Positions 1 through 9,697 of a stretch of DNA of 19,106 nucleotides are shown here, piece after piece. The DNA comes from Deltaproteobacteria bacterium (GTDB lineage Bacteria > Desulfobacterota > Desulfobacteria > Desulfobacterales > SURF-15), in the NCBI GenBank assembly GCA_024644775.1, contig JAHEHB010000046.1, positions 1-19,106 on the forward strand. Reading direction: 5' to 3'. A program made the translations under genes and the position numbers. Position 1 is the first letter of the stretch. Every line of letters begins with the position of its first letter. A model generated the notes under the pieces. It worked only from the letters and a program-made list of their open reading frames with translations. It did not search any database and was not told the DNA's origin.

Positions 1-608
1 ATCGTAGATAGAATGACTTCCCGTGCCGTCTGAATGTTTTCCTTATATGCGATCCCAATCGATACTTTTGCCCGAATACGGGAAGTCAGCGTGAAATTTC
101 GAATTCGTTCTTGGGCGAGAGCCTTGTTCGGCACGACGATTGTCTCATTGTCAAACGATGTCAACACGGTGGTTCGCAGCTTCACATTGGTCACTGACGC
201 ATGCAGGTCACCTACGCAGATCCAATCGCCTCTCTTGAACGGCCGGTCTATGAGTAGGGTGATCCCTGATATCACATTTGCAACTGTATCTTGGGCGGCA
301 AATGATAAAGCTAATCCGGCAACACCGAGTCCAGCGATCAGTGATGTGATTTTGATGCCGAGTTGACCGGCAATGGTCAGCATCGCAATGATGATGACAA
401 CATATCCTGAGAAGCGGACGACGATATCGCTGGCTTCTTCAGGCACCTTTGCCTTGTGCATTGCGGTTGACAGTATCCGTCTGGTCAGTTTGAGTATTAC
501 CCAGAAAATGCATGCCAAAATGACTGCAGCTATGAGGTTTGGTACATAGGAAACAAGCTTTGTCGTCATCGCACTTACATCCAGTTTTTGCAGAAGTTGA
601 CTAAACAT
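1..608 (-). CDS. MscS-family mechanosensitive ion channel (C-terminus beyond window)
   Basis: This is the N-terminal 202 codons of a small-conductance mechanosensitive channel of the inner membrane, which releases solutes on osmotic downshock. Three hydrophobic segments are visible, at about residues 21-41, 66-84 and 88-121. The third is the Gly/Ala-rich pore helix (IAGLGVAGLALSFAAQDTVA). It is followed by the family hallmark RPFKRGDWI (about 122-130) and the start of the beta domain, with a TIVVPNKAL stretch (156-164) matching the MscS V-I-P-N element. Two ATG codons are adjacent (611 and 608). A GGAGG lies 6 nt before the second, so 608 was chosen. The gene lies 121 bp downstream of the calcium ATPase on the same strand and may be co-transcribed or have its own promoter in the gap. 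The family assignment is secure; the total length is unknown because the window ends inside the gene. Confidence 0.9.
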   Translation of the reverse strand, partial: MFSQLLQKLDVSAMTTKLVSYVPNLIAAVILACIFWVILKLTRRILSTAMHKAKVPEEASDIVVRFSGYVVIIIAMLTIAGQLGIKITSLIAGLGVAGLALSFAAQDTVANVISGITLLIDRPFKRGDWICVGDLHASVTNVKLRTTVLTSFDNETIVVPNKALAQERIRNFTLTSRIRAKVSIGIAYKENIQTAREVILST

Positions 609-667
609 CATAATCCTCCTTCTATTAAAATATCCGTTGATCACACAAAAGTATTTAAGCACAGATG

Positions 668-682
668 CACAATGGAATTGTG
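668..682. promoter_or_regulatory. Palindrome upstream of the mscS-like gene
   Basis: CACAAT-GGA-ATTGTG is a perfect inverted repeat with 6-bp arms, in the 121-bp gap between the ATPase stop and the channel start. It could be an operator or a small RNA hairpin. No -35/-10 pair is convincing nearby, so its role is not established. Confidence 0.25.
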
Positions 683-729
683 ACGTAATTTTTCATCTTT
701 AATTGGTTTTCATGTCATTCATCAATGGG

Positions 730-3519
730 TTACTCATTTCTCTTTGTTTCTAATTTGTTTTTCCCGAACCTTACGCTGCGCTGAAAAAGGTATTTCTGCC
801 CCTCCATTGCGAGAAGAACAACAAAGCTGATCATGATACTGAGCATCAATTCTTTTGCCGATAAAGACACCGTTTTAAATAACACCTGAAAGTACGGGAC
901 ATATATTACCGCGATCTGCAGCATAAAAGTAAGACCGATGGCGCCGATCATCGATTTGTTGGTGAGTATTCCGGTTTTGAAAAGGGAATTACGCTCTGAA
1001 CGGGCACCCAAGGCCAGAATCATCTGTGATAGCGTTAATGTGGTGAACACCATTGTTTGCCAGGTCGCGCTATCTGCTCGCCAGAAAGTGTAGCCGGGTA
1101 CCAGGGCCAATATGGCCGTTAGAAGACCCAGCCAAATAATGTCAACAACCATCTTCCGGTCAAAAATGCCGGATGCTGAAGGATAGGGAGGACGCTGCAT
1201 CACATCCTCTTCAGCAGGCTCTACCCCCAAAGCTAAGGCCGGCAAACCGTCGGTAACAAGGTTCATCCATAAAATCTGCAGCGGCAGTAACGGCAGCGGC
1301 ATCCCTAATAAGGGTCCCAGAAACATGACGCCGATTTCACCGGAGTTGCAGCTTAATAAATATTTGATGAATTTTCGGATATTATCGTAAATGACTCGTC
1401 CCTCTTCGATTGCCGCCACAATTGTCGCAAAATTGTCGTCCTGTAGGATCATATCCGCGGCTTCTTTGGCAACGTCAGTTCCTGTAATGCCCATTGCAAC
1501 ACCGATATCGGCTTTTTTAAGGGCAGGGGCGTCATTGACCCCGTCTCCGGTCATTGCCACGATATGCTGCTGCTTCTGGTATGTATTGACCAGCTTGATT
1601 TTGTGTTCAGGCGAGACGCGAGCAAAAACGGATATATCCTGAGCGACATCACTTAGCTCGGAATCGGAAAGACCATCGATTTCCTGACCCGTTAAAAACC
1701 GGCCATTATTTTCAATGCCCAACTCCTCAGCGATGTGTCGGGCGGTCAAAGGATGATCACCGGTTATCATCACCGTTCGAATTCCGGCAGATTGGCACGT
1801 ATTCACGGCATTTCTAACTTCGGGTCGCGGCGGATCCATCATTCCAACCAAGCCCATCAGAATTAAGTCTTGTTCGAGTGTTTCGATTGTATTATTTTCC
1901 GGCAACAAATCAATTGTACGTATGCCGACACCTAAAATACGCATTCCGTTTGCAGCCAATTGATCGTGTGCTTCCCTGATTTTTTTGCGGAATGTTTCAT
2001 CAATACGCTTTGTCTCGCCTTCAATCCAAACTTCGGTAGTTATATTTAACAAGCTGTCGACGGCGCCTTTTGTTATGGATAGATATGGCGGTATTTCCTG
2101 TTTAATTCTTCTTTCCCAAACCGGTAAAAGCGTATCCGGGATGTCAGTAGGTGTTTTCGGGCAACGGTGGACAGTGGTCATACGTTTACGTGTTGAGTCA
2201 AAAGGTATCTCAGCTACACGGGGGAACGCACGATCCAGATCGTTTTTCATAATGTTGAATTCTGCCGCTGCCAGCACCAACGCCCCCTCAGTGGGATCGC
2301 CGATCACCCGGTACCGGTCTAATTGATCTTTATCGGTTTGCAGGATTGCATCGTTGCAGAGTGCGCTGCCGATCAGTAAAAGGTCTATGGTTGGGAGGAC
2401 AACCGAAGTAAGCCCGTTCCCATCGGAAGGCACAATTTTTAATCCCGTACCACCGGTTCGCTGCACCAGATCTATTCGATGATCGGTAATATCCAATACA
2501 GTAACCGTCATTTGATTCTTGGTCAGGGTGCCGGTTTTATCGGAGCAGATCACACTCACCGAACCAAGTGTTTCAACAGCAGGCAATTGCCGGATAAGCG
2601 CCTTTCGCTTGAGCATCCGCTGTGCACCTATAGCAAGAGCAATAGTAGCCACAGCAGGCATCGCTTCAGGTACGGCAGCCACGGCCAGACTGACTGCCGT
2701 CATCAGCATCTCTTTCCAAGGTTCACCTCGCAACAGCCCGATGAAAAAAATTACAGCCACGATTGCCAAGGCCAGTCCAGCCAAAACTTTTCCGACCCTA
2801 TCCAAACGCACCTGAAGTGGGGTTGGTTCCTTTTCAACCGTTTGGATCATATCGGCAATATGGCCCAGCTCGGTTGCCATGCCGGTTTCCGTCACAACAA
2901 ACTCACCATGTCCATAGCTGACGATCGTGCCCAGAAAGACCATATTGCGCCGGTCACCGAGCGGTTTTTCCGTTTCAAAAACGATTTGAGCATCCTTTTC
3001 AATCGCTTCCGACTCGCCGGTAAGTGCGGCCTCCTGGACTTTTAGATTCACACTTTTCGATAATCGTCCGTCCGCGGGGATCAAATCTCCTGTTTCAAGG
3101 AGCACGACGTCTCCGGGTACCAGATGGTAAGACGAGATCTCTTCAATATGGCCGTCACGTCTAACTTTGACCATTGGAACAGCCATTTGCTTTAGGGCTG
3201 AAATGGATTGTTCCGCTTTGTATTCTTGCTGAAACCCAAGTATGGCATTCAACAGGACAATTGCTAAAATGACCACTGCATCTGCGAAGTCGCCCAGAAG
3301 CGCCGATATTATGGCAGCGACGACCAGGATAATAACCATAACGCTAGATATTTGTTCGCGCAGGATTACCCACGGGCTTCTACCGCCTTGCTCAATCAGT
3401 CGATTGGGTCCATACCGGTCTAAACGCTTCTCAGCCGCGCTTTTAGTTAGGCCGTTTTCAAAGTTTGTTTCTAAATGCCGAAGCGCATCGTTAATCTTTA
3501 ATTGATACCACTTATTCAT
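730..3519 (-). CDS. P2-type calcium-transporting ATPase
   Basis: This 929-residue P-type ATPase pumps cations, most likely Ca2+, out of the cytoplasm across the inner membrane. In order it shows an N-terminal cation-ATPase domain (1-75), the actuator motif TGES (167-170), the M4 motif PEAMP (284-288), the phosphorylated Asp327 in SDKTGTLT, the nucleotide-binding domain with KGA near 484-486, and the hinge TGDGVND (657-663). M5 carries NSGE (Asn725, Glu728) and M6 carries NLVTDGLP (Asn753, Asp757), the residues that bind calcium in SERCA-type pumps. Two details differ: the usual PEGLP is PEAMP, and the M8 position of the SERCA site I Glu appears to be Gln832. One ion per cycle is therefore possible. 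An AAGGAG lies 6 nt before the ATG. It follows the MFS gene by 68 bp on the same strand. The family is certain; the ion is inferred. Confidence 0.93.
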   Translation of the reverse strand: MNKWYQLKINDALRHLETNFENGLTKSAAEKRLDRYGPNRLIEQGGRSPWVILREQISSVMVIILVVAAIISALLGDFADAVVILAIVLLNAILGFQQEYKAEQSISALKQMAVPMVKVRRDGHIEEISSYHLVPGDVVLLETGDLIPADGRLSKSVNLKVQEAALTGESEAIEKDAQIVFETEKPLGDRRNMVFLGTIVSYGHGEFVVTETGMATELGHIADMIQTVEKEPTPLQVRLDRVGKVLAGLALAIVAVIFFIGLLRGEPWKEMLMTAVSLAVAAVPEAMPAVATIALAIGAQRMLKRKALIRQLPAVETLGSVSVICSDKTGTLTKNQMTVTVLDITDHRIDLVQRTGGTGLKIVPSDGNGLTSVVLPTIDLLLIGSALCNDAILQTDKDQLDRYRVIGDPTEGALVLAAAEFNIMKNDLDRAFPRVAEIPFDSTRKRMTTVHRCPKTPTDIPDTLLPVWERRIKQEIPPYLSITKGAVDSLLNITTEVWIEGETKRIDETFRKKIREAHDQLAANGMRILGVGIRTIDLLPENNTIETLEQDLILMGLVGMMDPPRPEVRNAVNTCQSAGIRTVMITGDHPLTARHIAEELGIENNGRFLTGQEIDGLSDSELSDVAQDISVFARVSPEHKIKLVNTYQKQQHIVAMTGDGVNDAPALKKADIGVAMGITGTDVAKEAADMILQDDNFATIVAAIEEGRVIYDNIRKFIKYLLSCNSGEIGVMFLGPLLGMPLPLLPLQILWMNLVTDGLPALALGVEPAEEDVMQRPPYPSASGIFDRKMVVDIIWLGLLTAILALVPGYTFWRADSATWQTMVFTTLTLSQMILALGARSERNSLFKTGILTNKSMIGAIGLTFMLQIAVIYVPYFQVLFKTVSLSAKELMLSIMISFVVLLAMEGQKYLFQRSVRFGKNKLETKRNE

Positions 3520-3587
3520 TGTTTCTCCTTGATTTTGACTTAAAGAAATACAGCTTTGACAATGGGCCCTTTTTGCAGGAAGCTCAC

Positions 3588-4829
3588 TTACTCATCTTTT
3601 ACCTTCTGTGATTCCTCTACGAGATTTATAGGACCAACTGTTTGAGCGTTTAAAATGGCTTCAGAAAATATCCCCCGGTCTTTTTCTAACGGTGGTGGAT
3701 GCACTTGTATTCTGTAAATTGTAAAAACAGCCATCCCCGCATGAACAACGGCAGTATAACCAAATAAACTATTTACATCGTTCAAACTCATAATTATAGA
3801 GGCTAAAGATGGGCCGATAACGGCTCCGATTCCATAGATTAAGAGTAAACCGCTTGCCGTTTCAACGTAATCTTCGGGTTTTATACGATCATTTATGTGA
3901 GCGACACAGATCGCATACAACGGAAAAGCAAAAAACCCAAATAAAAAAGAGAAAATAAAAACCCCATTTCCCATCAGTTTACTAAACGCTAACATACCTA
4001 TTCCAGAAAGCGAGGCAAGCATGCAGATGAGGGCAATGACTTTTCGACGATCCATTCTATCTGATAAAATACCGAATGGACCCTGGCCAAGAGCGCCGGC
4101 AATCGCGGTGATGCTCATAAAGAACGCAATTTCAGCGATATTCAAACCACTTTGCTTGGCAAAAACCGGGCCGAAGGACCAGAAGGTACCGTTTGCAAGC
4201 CCCACCGTCAAACATCCGGTGAATCCAACCTGTGACGTGTTGAAGAGATGCCTTAATCTGATCTTTACATTCGATATCGGAGCAGGAGCCCGAGCAGTCG
4301 TCAGCGCCACGGGAACAGCGGCCAGAGAGATGAGTATCGCAACGATGCAAAATAGTGGGAAAGCAGCCGGATCATATAACATTATCATCAATTGGCCGAT
4401 TGTGAGAACAGACAGGCTAATGATTGTATATATGGAAAAAACGGTTCCACGGTTTTCCTTTGTTGATCTTTCATTCAGCCAACTTTCAATAATCATAAAA
4501 AGCGATGCAAAACAAAAACCGGCCATAGCCCGAAGCAGCCACCAGATAATTGGTTTCAGAAACAAGGTATGGGCTAAGGCTGTGCTGGAGGCGATGCAGA
4601 TCACCGCTGTAAACGAACGAATGTGTCCAACTCGGCGTACAATAAAGGAAGCCAGAAGACATCCCAAAGCAAACCCCAGGTTGTAAGACGAACCCATCAA
4701 ACCGATATCGAGCATGGAGAATGCTTCGATCTGAGCACGTATCGGAAGTAATGTCCCTTGAAGACCATTGCCGGTGAACAAAATGGCTACACTCAATAAG
4801 AGGGCGGCTATTGGAGCAACTGTATTCAT
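3588..4829 (-). CDS. MFS transporter, YcaD-like
   Basis: This 413-residue integral membrane protein has about twelve hydrophobic segments and belongs to the major facilitator superfamily. The loop after the second segment carries a motif-A variant (RRVGHIRS, about 65-72), and the matching loop in the second half reads GILSDRMDRRKV. The conserved ESWLNERS (115-122) after the fourth helix is typical of the YcaD-type branch, whose substrates are poorly known. No strong ribosome binding site precedes the ATG at 4829. The ATG at 4834 is out of frame and hits a stop at once. The gene is last in the run with the epimerase, fusion protein, DUF1611 protein and PLP enzyme, 158 bp after the epimerase. 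It is the obvious candidate for import of the cluster's substrate or export of its product. The direction of transport cannot be read from the sequence. Confidence 0.85.
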   Translation of the reverse strand: MNTVAPIAALLLSVAILFTGNGLQGTLLPIRAQIEAFSMLDIGLMGSSYNLGFALGCLLASFIVRRVGHIRSFTAVICIASSTALAHTLFLKPIIWWLLRAMAGFCFASLFMIIESWLNERSTKENRGTVFSIYTIISLSVLTIGQLMIMLYDPAAFPLFCIVAILISLAAVPVALTTARAPAPISNVKIRLRHLFNTSQVGFTGCLTVGLANGTFWSFGPVFAKQSGLNIAEIAFFMSITAIAGALGQGPFGILSDRMDRRKVIALICMLASLSGIGMLAFSKLMGNGVFIFSFLFGFFAFPLYAICVAHINDRIKPEDYVETASGLLLIYGIGAVIGPSLASIIMSLNDVNSLFGYTAVVHAGMAVFTIYRIQVHPPPLEKDRGIFSEAILNAQTVGPINLVEESQKVKDE

Positions 4830-4987
4830 AACATATGGCTAGTTCGTATTGAATTTGGGCGAATCGTTTGTTTTCTTTGTTAATCGTCTTTGGTAGCTCA
4901 TTGAATATATAGGGAAGTTTATCGCAAACTCTTTCCTATTAAACTGTTTGAGAAATTTTAAAAATGGTCCGCTTCATCATTTCATCA

Positions 4988-6049
4988 CTAAAGATCAAAT
5001 CCCAGCCCAGGCTTGTCTGTCGGATACAAAGTGCCTTTTCGAAGTATCACAGCACCTGCGGAAGGATCATCAATCAAGTCCAGATGGCCGTCTAAATCGG
5101 CATACGCCACATTGGGTCTCGCCAGTGCGAAATGAAGCCCCCCTGCGATTCCCAGCGCCGCTTCATCCATACAGCCGACCATTACCTCCAGGTTTGCTGA
5201 TCGAGCCACGGAGTTGATTTGTAACGCTTCAGAGATGCCGCCGACTTTCATTATCTTTACATTTACCATATCTACCAGATCACGCCGGGCCAGCCGAAAA
5301 ACATCTCTCAGACTCATAAGGCTTTCATCGGCCATAACCGGGATGGCCGCTTCTTTGGTGACGTGTCCCAGCAAATCCAGGTCTCCTTTTGGGGTGGGTT
5401 GCTCGATAAGCTCAATTTTGGCCCGGCGCGTTGCCTTCACAAAACTTAAGGCCTGCTCAACCGTATACCCTTGGTTCGCATCAAACCTGAGTTGAACAGA
5501 TTTGCCAACTGCCTCACGAACCTCTATTACCCTCTCGATATCGGATTCCACCTGTTTGCCGCCTTTGATTTTTAACGCTGTAAATCCCTGTGCAACGAAT
5601 GTCTTAACCTTGGCAATGGTTTCGTCCATTGAAAGAATGCCGACTGTAATACTGGTCTTGATACGGTCTCGAAACCCTCCCAGCAGCTTATATACGGGTA
5701 GAGCGGCGGTTTTCCCTAATATGTCGTAAAGCGCCAGATCCACCATGGCGGTGGCAGAAAGGTGAGATTTTAAATTCGGCCTTAATTTTTCCAGCTGTAA
5801 GGCGATTCTCAGGGGATCGGCCCCCTTGAGTAGAGGGCGTATCAAATCGTCTACGGTCTTTAGTACCGTTTCAGCTGTTTCTCCCGTTATGGCAGGATCC
5901 GGAGCGGCACAACCGTATCCCACAATCCTGGAATTGGTTTCAATGCGTAGAAAAACATTGGTCGTGTCATCGATGGTTTCATAAGCGATTGTATAAGGCT
6001 CATTGAGACGCAATTTAACCGGCCAGGCTTCGATGTGAACGATTTTCAT
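4988..6049 (-). CDS. Enolase-superfamily epimerase (dipeptide epimerase / DgcA type)
   Basis: This 353-residue enzyme belongs to the muconate-lactonizing subgroup of the enolase superfamily, which abstracts an alpha proton next to a carboxylate by Mg2+-assisted acid/base chemistry. The catalytic set is complete: Lys160 and Lys162 (ALKIKGG), metal ligands Asp190 (RFDANQGY), Glu216 (IEQP) and Asp241 (MADES), and the opposite base Lys265 ([10 protein letters not shown]). A C-terminal DxD (Asp318, Asp320 in YADLDGHLD) is the element that binds the substrate amino group in Ala-Glu-type dipeptide epimerases. By family knowledge it epimerises an L-Ala-D/L-Xaa dipeptide or an N-acyl amino acid. The nearby DUF1611 gene favours the DgcA role, N-acetyl-D-glutamate racemisation. 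It lies 119 bp downstream of the fusion gene. The enzyme class is secure; the substrate is inferred. Confidence 0.88.
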   Translation of the reverse strand: MKIVHIEAWPVKLRLNEPYTIAYETIDDTTNVFLRIETNSRIVGYGCAAPDPAITGETAETVLKTVDDLIRPLLKGADPLRIALQLEKLRPNLKSHLSATAMVDLALYDILGKTAALPVYKLLGGFRDRIKTSITVGILSMDETIAKVKTFVAQGFTALKIKGGKQVESDIERVIEVREAVGKSVQLRFDANQGYTVEQALSFVKATRRAKIELIEQPTPKGDLDLLGHVTKEAAIPVMADESLMSLRDVFRLARRDLVDMVNVKIMKVGGISEALQINSVARSANLEVMVGCMDEAALGIAGGLHFALARPNVAYADLDGHLDLIDDPSAGAVILRKGTLYPTDKPGLGFDL

Positions 6050-6074
6050 ATCTATTGGGTTTTATTTTTTCATT

Positions 6075-6125
6075 CACCACGAAGAAGGATGAAGAAAAAA
6101 TTTTCACTTCGTCTCCATGGTGGTA
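6075..6125. repeat. Imperfect inverted repeat in intergenic gap
   Basis: The 119-bp gap between the epimerase and the fusion gene holds an imperfect hairpin. CACCACGAAG near 6076-6084 faces CTTCGTC...ATGGTGGTA ending at 6125, with a GAAG/CTTC inner pairing around an AT-rich loop. Short intergenic hairpins starting with a CACCACGAAG-type arm resemble scattered repeat elements of many environmental Proteobacteria (from memory). It may also modulate mRNA stability inside the operon. Confidence 0.3.
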
Positions 6126-6168
6126 GATTCGTACCAAACACCGTCATGTACATGGCGATGTAAAGATC

Positions 6169-8565
6169 CTAATATTTCCGGTTATATATCTCTTCAAGAG
6201 ACATGTGTTTGAGATCTTCGATAAATGCCACTAAATGCGCGATCATGATTTCCCAGATCTTCTCTCCCTTTTGGGCATCTGCTTTTGTAGGGTCGCCCAT
6301 AATTCCGGTGGCGGAGATTTTTCGGGTATAGGCATACCAGGAAATGCCGCGTTTAGAGGTAAAATCAAGATATCGGCTGGAGAATTCCGGTATCGATTTT
6401 AAAGCACGCTCCATCTTGACCAAATGCGGTCGAACAGCAAGCGTCGTACTGGTTTCGATTTCTCCGGCATGAACATCATTGGGAGTTCCAATCGAATTGT
6501 AAATATCCACATCACTAGTTTCGCCGGTATCAACGCATGCAAAAATGCGTGCATCTCTGTTGATCGTTTGCGCGGCGTAGTTGAGAGCAGGACCGTTACC
6601 GCCGTGGGCATTAAGTATTACAAGTTTTCGAATGCCGTTTTTGGCCGCGCTCATACCAATTTCATAAACAAGCCGGGATAGTGTCTCATTACTGATGCTG
6701 ATGGTTCCTTTAAAATCATCATGGTGATAGGAGACCCCGTATGAAATCAACGGCAATACAAAGGGTTTTGGATCGCTACAGGCTCCTGCAACACGGGATG
6801 CCAGGTGTTCGGCATCGAAAGCATCTGTATCCAGGGGAAGGTGGGGGCCGTGCTGCTCGATGGCACCCACCGGCAAGAGTGCGATATCAACCTGTTTGAA
6901 CCGCTCTGCGGCATCCGACCATGTGAGTTCACCCCAAAGATAGCTATGATCGGCGTAAGATTTCAGGCCATTACTACCTGCCTCTATGTTGACGGGTTCA
7001 ATTTCGTAAGGATACGGTTTAAAGATGGCCAGGTCAGTCAGCACATCATATTTAATCCATTTTTTCCCCTGTCGTCGGATCGCGCCTTCCGCATATTCGA
7101 TTAAGATATGATAAAGCGGTTTTCGGAGATCCATGGGAATGGCGTTAACCGGGGACCTGTCGAAATCAAATCGCATCATTAATATTTCCGGACGTTCCTT
7201 CGCTTCCGTCCTGTGACTCGAAGATAAATGTAACAGGTTTCTTTGTTTTAACATAAAGAAGAGTTGTTCAGCGCCTGCTTGTTCTTGGTTAACGCCATTG
7301 ACGGCCAATTTTTCAAGGCAAACTTTTACCTGATGTTCTGTGTAGCCGCACCCCTGCGGATCTGCGTCGAGGGCCACGAGCATGCCGACAATTCGGCGAC
7401 ATTTCTCACATTTCCCGCACGGGTGAATACCATCCGTCTCTTTGTGGGTGGCATGGCAGGACATCTGAAGCGTTTGTAAATGGGGATACCGTTCCACCAG
7501 GATTTTTTCAATAAGTAATTCAGATAACGACCGTAGGATCGAAAACTGACTGATGGCCCAACCTTTTTGAAGAAAATACCTGGAAAGCGCCTGATCAAAA
7601 TAGATGCTTTGGTCATAGAGCCCGTCAAAATGGGTGATTCCCTTGAATGAACTTCGTTGAGAGGTGTCAAACTCATCACCAATGATGAGACGCCCGATTC
7701 CCCGTTTCCGCATAAGCGGTAGCACTCCAAACAGAAAAACCGCTACGGTCCAGAGGCGAATCGGGTATTCATCGGATCGTATGTCCGCAAAATTTTTTCG
7801 GATAAAGGGCATGTGCTTTAGCACCCAGGAAAAGACTCGATCACTGTTAACCCAGACTCTGGCTGTATGTGGAATATTGTCCTTGAAGTAGCGATACGCA
7901 TTTAGTGCGGTAAACCAATGTCGTCCCGATTCGTTTACAAAAATCGGATGGGTCTCTCCGTTGACGCCCATCATTTCATCGATGAGACCGTAGCTCAACA
8001 GGCTGTCTTTGCCACCGCTGGACAAAATACAGTGGCGGCTTTTCTCGGAAGACCAGAGCTTCCATTTTACCTTTGTTTTTACCGAAACTGCTTGTGGAAA
8101 TCGAAGATTGGCTTTTAGATATTTCGACTGTTTTCCTGGAGGCAGATGCTTGAACTTTTCTACCAAAAAGGGGTTGGGCTCGAGAAACTTTTTGACGTAA
8201 ATCTCCCGTGCAGTGTTTTCCGCCATATTGCGGAGAAAACGACGATCCTGTCCATCAAACATCCCGTGAAAAACGATGGTTCGGCAAAATAGGCCATAAT
8301 TAAGAGCAACTTGAGCCGCCATCATGCTTGCCAGGTTCAGAGACTCCGCTTCAAACGGGTCGAACACATCTTCATCAAAGCTATAAATCAAGTCGGTACC
8401 GTCTTCTTTCCCGTTTTGAAACACTCGATAGGGCGCTACCACCCGCCGCCGTTCCACTTTAATGGGCCCCACTTCCAATTTGTCGAAAACCAAAAGCTTT
8501 GATAACGTATCGTTCGTGCTTAAGATGTCATCGGGCTCCTCATGATTGGAATGTTTATTGTCCAT
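6169..8565 (-). CDS. Fusion: QueC-like ATP-pyrophosphatase domain + creatininase-family amidohydrolase
   Basis: This protein of 798 residues (from the ATG at 8565) joins two enzyme domains. The first has a PP-loop SSGGKDSLLS (182-191) and a cysteine cluster C370-x12-C383-x2-C386-x2-C389 (PCGKCEKC), the zinc-site arrangement of QueC-type ATP pyrophosphatases, which adenylate a carboxylate and add ammonia. The second (about 537-760) carries every creatininase signature: LPVGAIEQHGPHLPLDTDA (564-582) with metal ligands Glu570, His572 and Asp579, HHDDFKGT, NAHGGN (652-657) and HAGEIETS with Glu702. That family hydrolyses small amides (creatininase, the ArfB deformylase, the mycofactocin peptidase MftE). 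About 180 N-terminal residues are unassigned. The frame is open to 8676, but starting there would overlap the upstream gene by 50 bp; 8565 has an AAAGG about 8 nt upstream. No family combining these domains is known to me, so the function is open. Confidence 0.85.
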   Translation of the reverse strand: MDNKHSNHEEPDDILSTNDTLSKLLVFDKLEVGPIKVERRRVVAPYRVFQNGKEDGTDLIYSFDEDVFDPFEAESLNLASMMAAQVALNYGLFCRTIVFHGMFDGQDRRFLRNMAENTAREIYVKKFLEPNPFLVEKFKHLPPGKQSKYLKANLRFPQAVSVKTKVKWKLWSSEKSRHCILSSGGKDSLLSYGLIDEMMGVNGETHPIFVNESGRHWFTALNAYRYFKDNIPHTARVWVNSDRVFSWVLKHMPFIRKNFADIRSDEYPIRLWTVAVFLFGVLPLMRKRGIGRLIIGDEFDTSQRSSFKGITHFDGLYDQSIYFDQALSRYFLQKGWAISQFSILRSLSELLIEKILVERYPHLQTLQMSCHATHKETDGIHPCGKCEKCRRIVGMLVALDADPQGCGYTEHQVKVCLEKLAVNGVNQEQAGAEQLFFMLKQRNLLHLSSSHRTEAKERPEILMMRFDFDRSPVNAIPMDLRKPLYHILIEYAEGAIRRQGKKWIKYDVLTDLAIFKPYPYEIEPVNIEAGSNGLKSYADHSYLWGELTWSDAAERFKQVDIALLPVGAIEQHGPHLPLDTDAFDAEHLASRVAGACSDPKPFVLPLISYGVSYHHDDFKGTISISNETLSRLVYEIGMSAAKNGIRKLVILNAHGGNGPALNYAAQTINRDARIFACVDTGETSDVDIYNSIGTPNDVHAGEIETSTTLAVRPHLVKMERALKSIPEFSSRYLDFTSKRGISWYAYTRKISATGIMGDPTKADAQKGEKIWEIMIAHLVAFIEDLKHMSLEEIYNRKY

Positions 8566-8626
8566 ATTTTTGCCTTTACCATTCAAATTTGCATTTCCGC
8601 CAACAGATCTCTCCTTGCTCGATGCG

Positions 8627-9697
8627 CTAAGTCTTTTTATATTGCAGCAATATTTCCACCAAATCCTTGGCGTCATGGATCAGAACATCATCGGTTGGAA
8701 GACCGGTTTCTCTTTTGATTGTTTGACAAACTGTGGATATCTGTTCTATGGGAATTCCTTCATGGTTGATGGTGATGGCCACCACGGGTTTTCCGGAAAG
8801 AAGCTCAATCATCCGGATTTGCTTCTTTAGCGGGTGTAGCGGATAACCTGGGAAGCCGTCGTATTCTTTTCGAGTCGGCGCGTGCTGGAGTACAACGATG
8901 TCGGGTCGTCCGGCCGCTAGTATTTCAAAACCCCCCGGATAGGCAGGGTTCATGAGACTTCCCTGACCCTCGATAACGATAATGTCCGGTTTTTGTTCTC
9001 TCCATGCCGCCCAAACAGTATGTTCAATCTCGCCGGAGACAAAATCGTTGACCAGAGAATCAAGAATGAGACAGTATTTCGCCCCCTGCATCCAAGTCGT
9101 TTGGCCGGTACCGATCATTTCGGAAGAGAGACCTCTTTTTTGAAAGCCCTTTACGATGCGCCACGCTGTGGTCCGTTTACCCACCGCCGAATCGGTTCCC
9201 AGGACAGCGATTTTTAATGAAGTCACCGCTTCGATTTTTCCGGAAAAAAAATGCAGTTGATCCCGGTGGGGCGGTTTTCGGACATCGCGGATTTGACACC
9301 CCTTTTTGTTTGCAAGGTCTGCGAGCTCATTGTCTTCGGATAGAAAATCGTGCAAACCGTTGTCAATATTCAACCCCACTTCAATCGCTTTTTTTATATC
9401 GTTTCGGGCCTGGTTGTTTAACCGTCCCCCATCCGGCGCCAGACCGATGACCAGATGCGTGGTGGGAATTCCATTTGTTTCGGATGCTTGGATCGCTTTT
9501 TCAAGTGTGGCATGAATGGGGATATGGTTCGGTTTTCCGTCCAGCACATCTCCGGTATCCTCACCGGCACTGTGGGAATCGACCACTGAAAGTATCCGGT
9601 ACCGCTCAGTAAACCGAACCAACCCGTGAGCGGTTTTTCCGTTGGTTGTATTGAAAGCGCCTTCACAGTAGACGATCGCATTGCCTTCGGGATTCAT
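8627..9697 (-). CDS. DUF1611 family P-loop protein (DgcN-like)
   Basis: This 356-residue protein has the two-part layout of DUF1611. An N-terminal Rossmann-like half (1-150) contains HLVIGLAPDGG (81-91) and LNIDNGLHDFLSED (109-122). A C-terminal P-loop half starts with Walker A GTDSAVGKRT (167-176), followed by GTGQT (196-200) and the Walker-B-like IVIEGQGSL (240-248). As I recall, members of this family act as the D-glutamate N-acetyltransferase DgcN, working with the enolase-superfamily racemase DgcA. An epimerase of that type lies two genes downstream here. The ATG at 9697 overlaps the stop of the PLP gene as ATGA, so translation is likely coupled. The next gene starts 61 bp later. The family call is strong; the acyl acceptor is an inference from context. 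Confidence 0.82.
   Translation of the reverse strand: MNPEGNAIVYCEGAFNTTNGKTAHGLVRFTERYRILSVVDSHSAGEDTGDVLDGKPNHIPIHATLEKAIQASETNGIPTTHLVIGLAPDGGRLNNQARNDIKKAIEVGLNIDNGLHDFLSEDNELADLANKKGCQIRDVRKPPHRDQLHFFSGKIEAVTSLKIAVLGTDSAVGKRTTAWRIVKGFQKRGLSSEMIGTGQTTWMQGAKYCLILDSLVNDFVSGEIEHTVWAAWREQKPDIIVIEGQGSLMNPAYPGGFEILAAGRPDIVVLQHAPTRKEYDGFPGYPLHPLKKQIRMIELLSGKPVVAITINHEGIPIEQISTVCQTIKRETGLPTDDVLIHDAKDLVEILLQYKKT

Noticed and set aside
677..688. 12-mer ATTGTGACGTAA, also at 10822-10833
   Set aside because: Both copies lie upstream of minus-strand genes, but one 12-bp match among intergenic sequences of this size is near chance and the distances to the starts differ.
4021..4686. 221-codon plus-strand open frame
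   Set aside because: It lies entirely antisense to the MFS transporter, whose membrane pattern and motifs are clear.
8566..8676. N-terminal extension of the fusion protein to 8676
   Set aside because: It overlaps the end of the DUF1611 gene by 50 bp and encodes an unconvincing start; ATG 8565 fits better.
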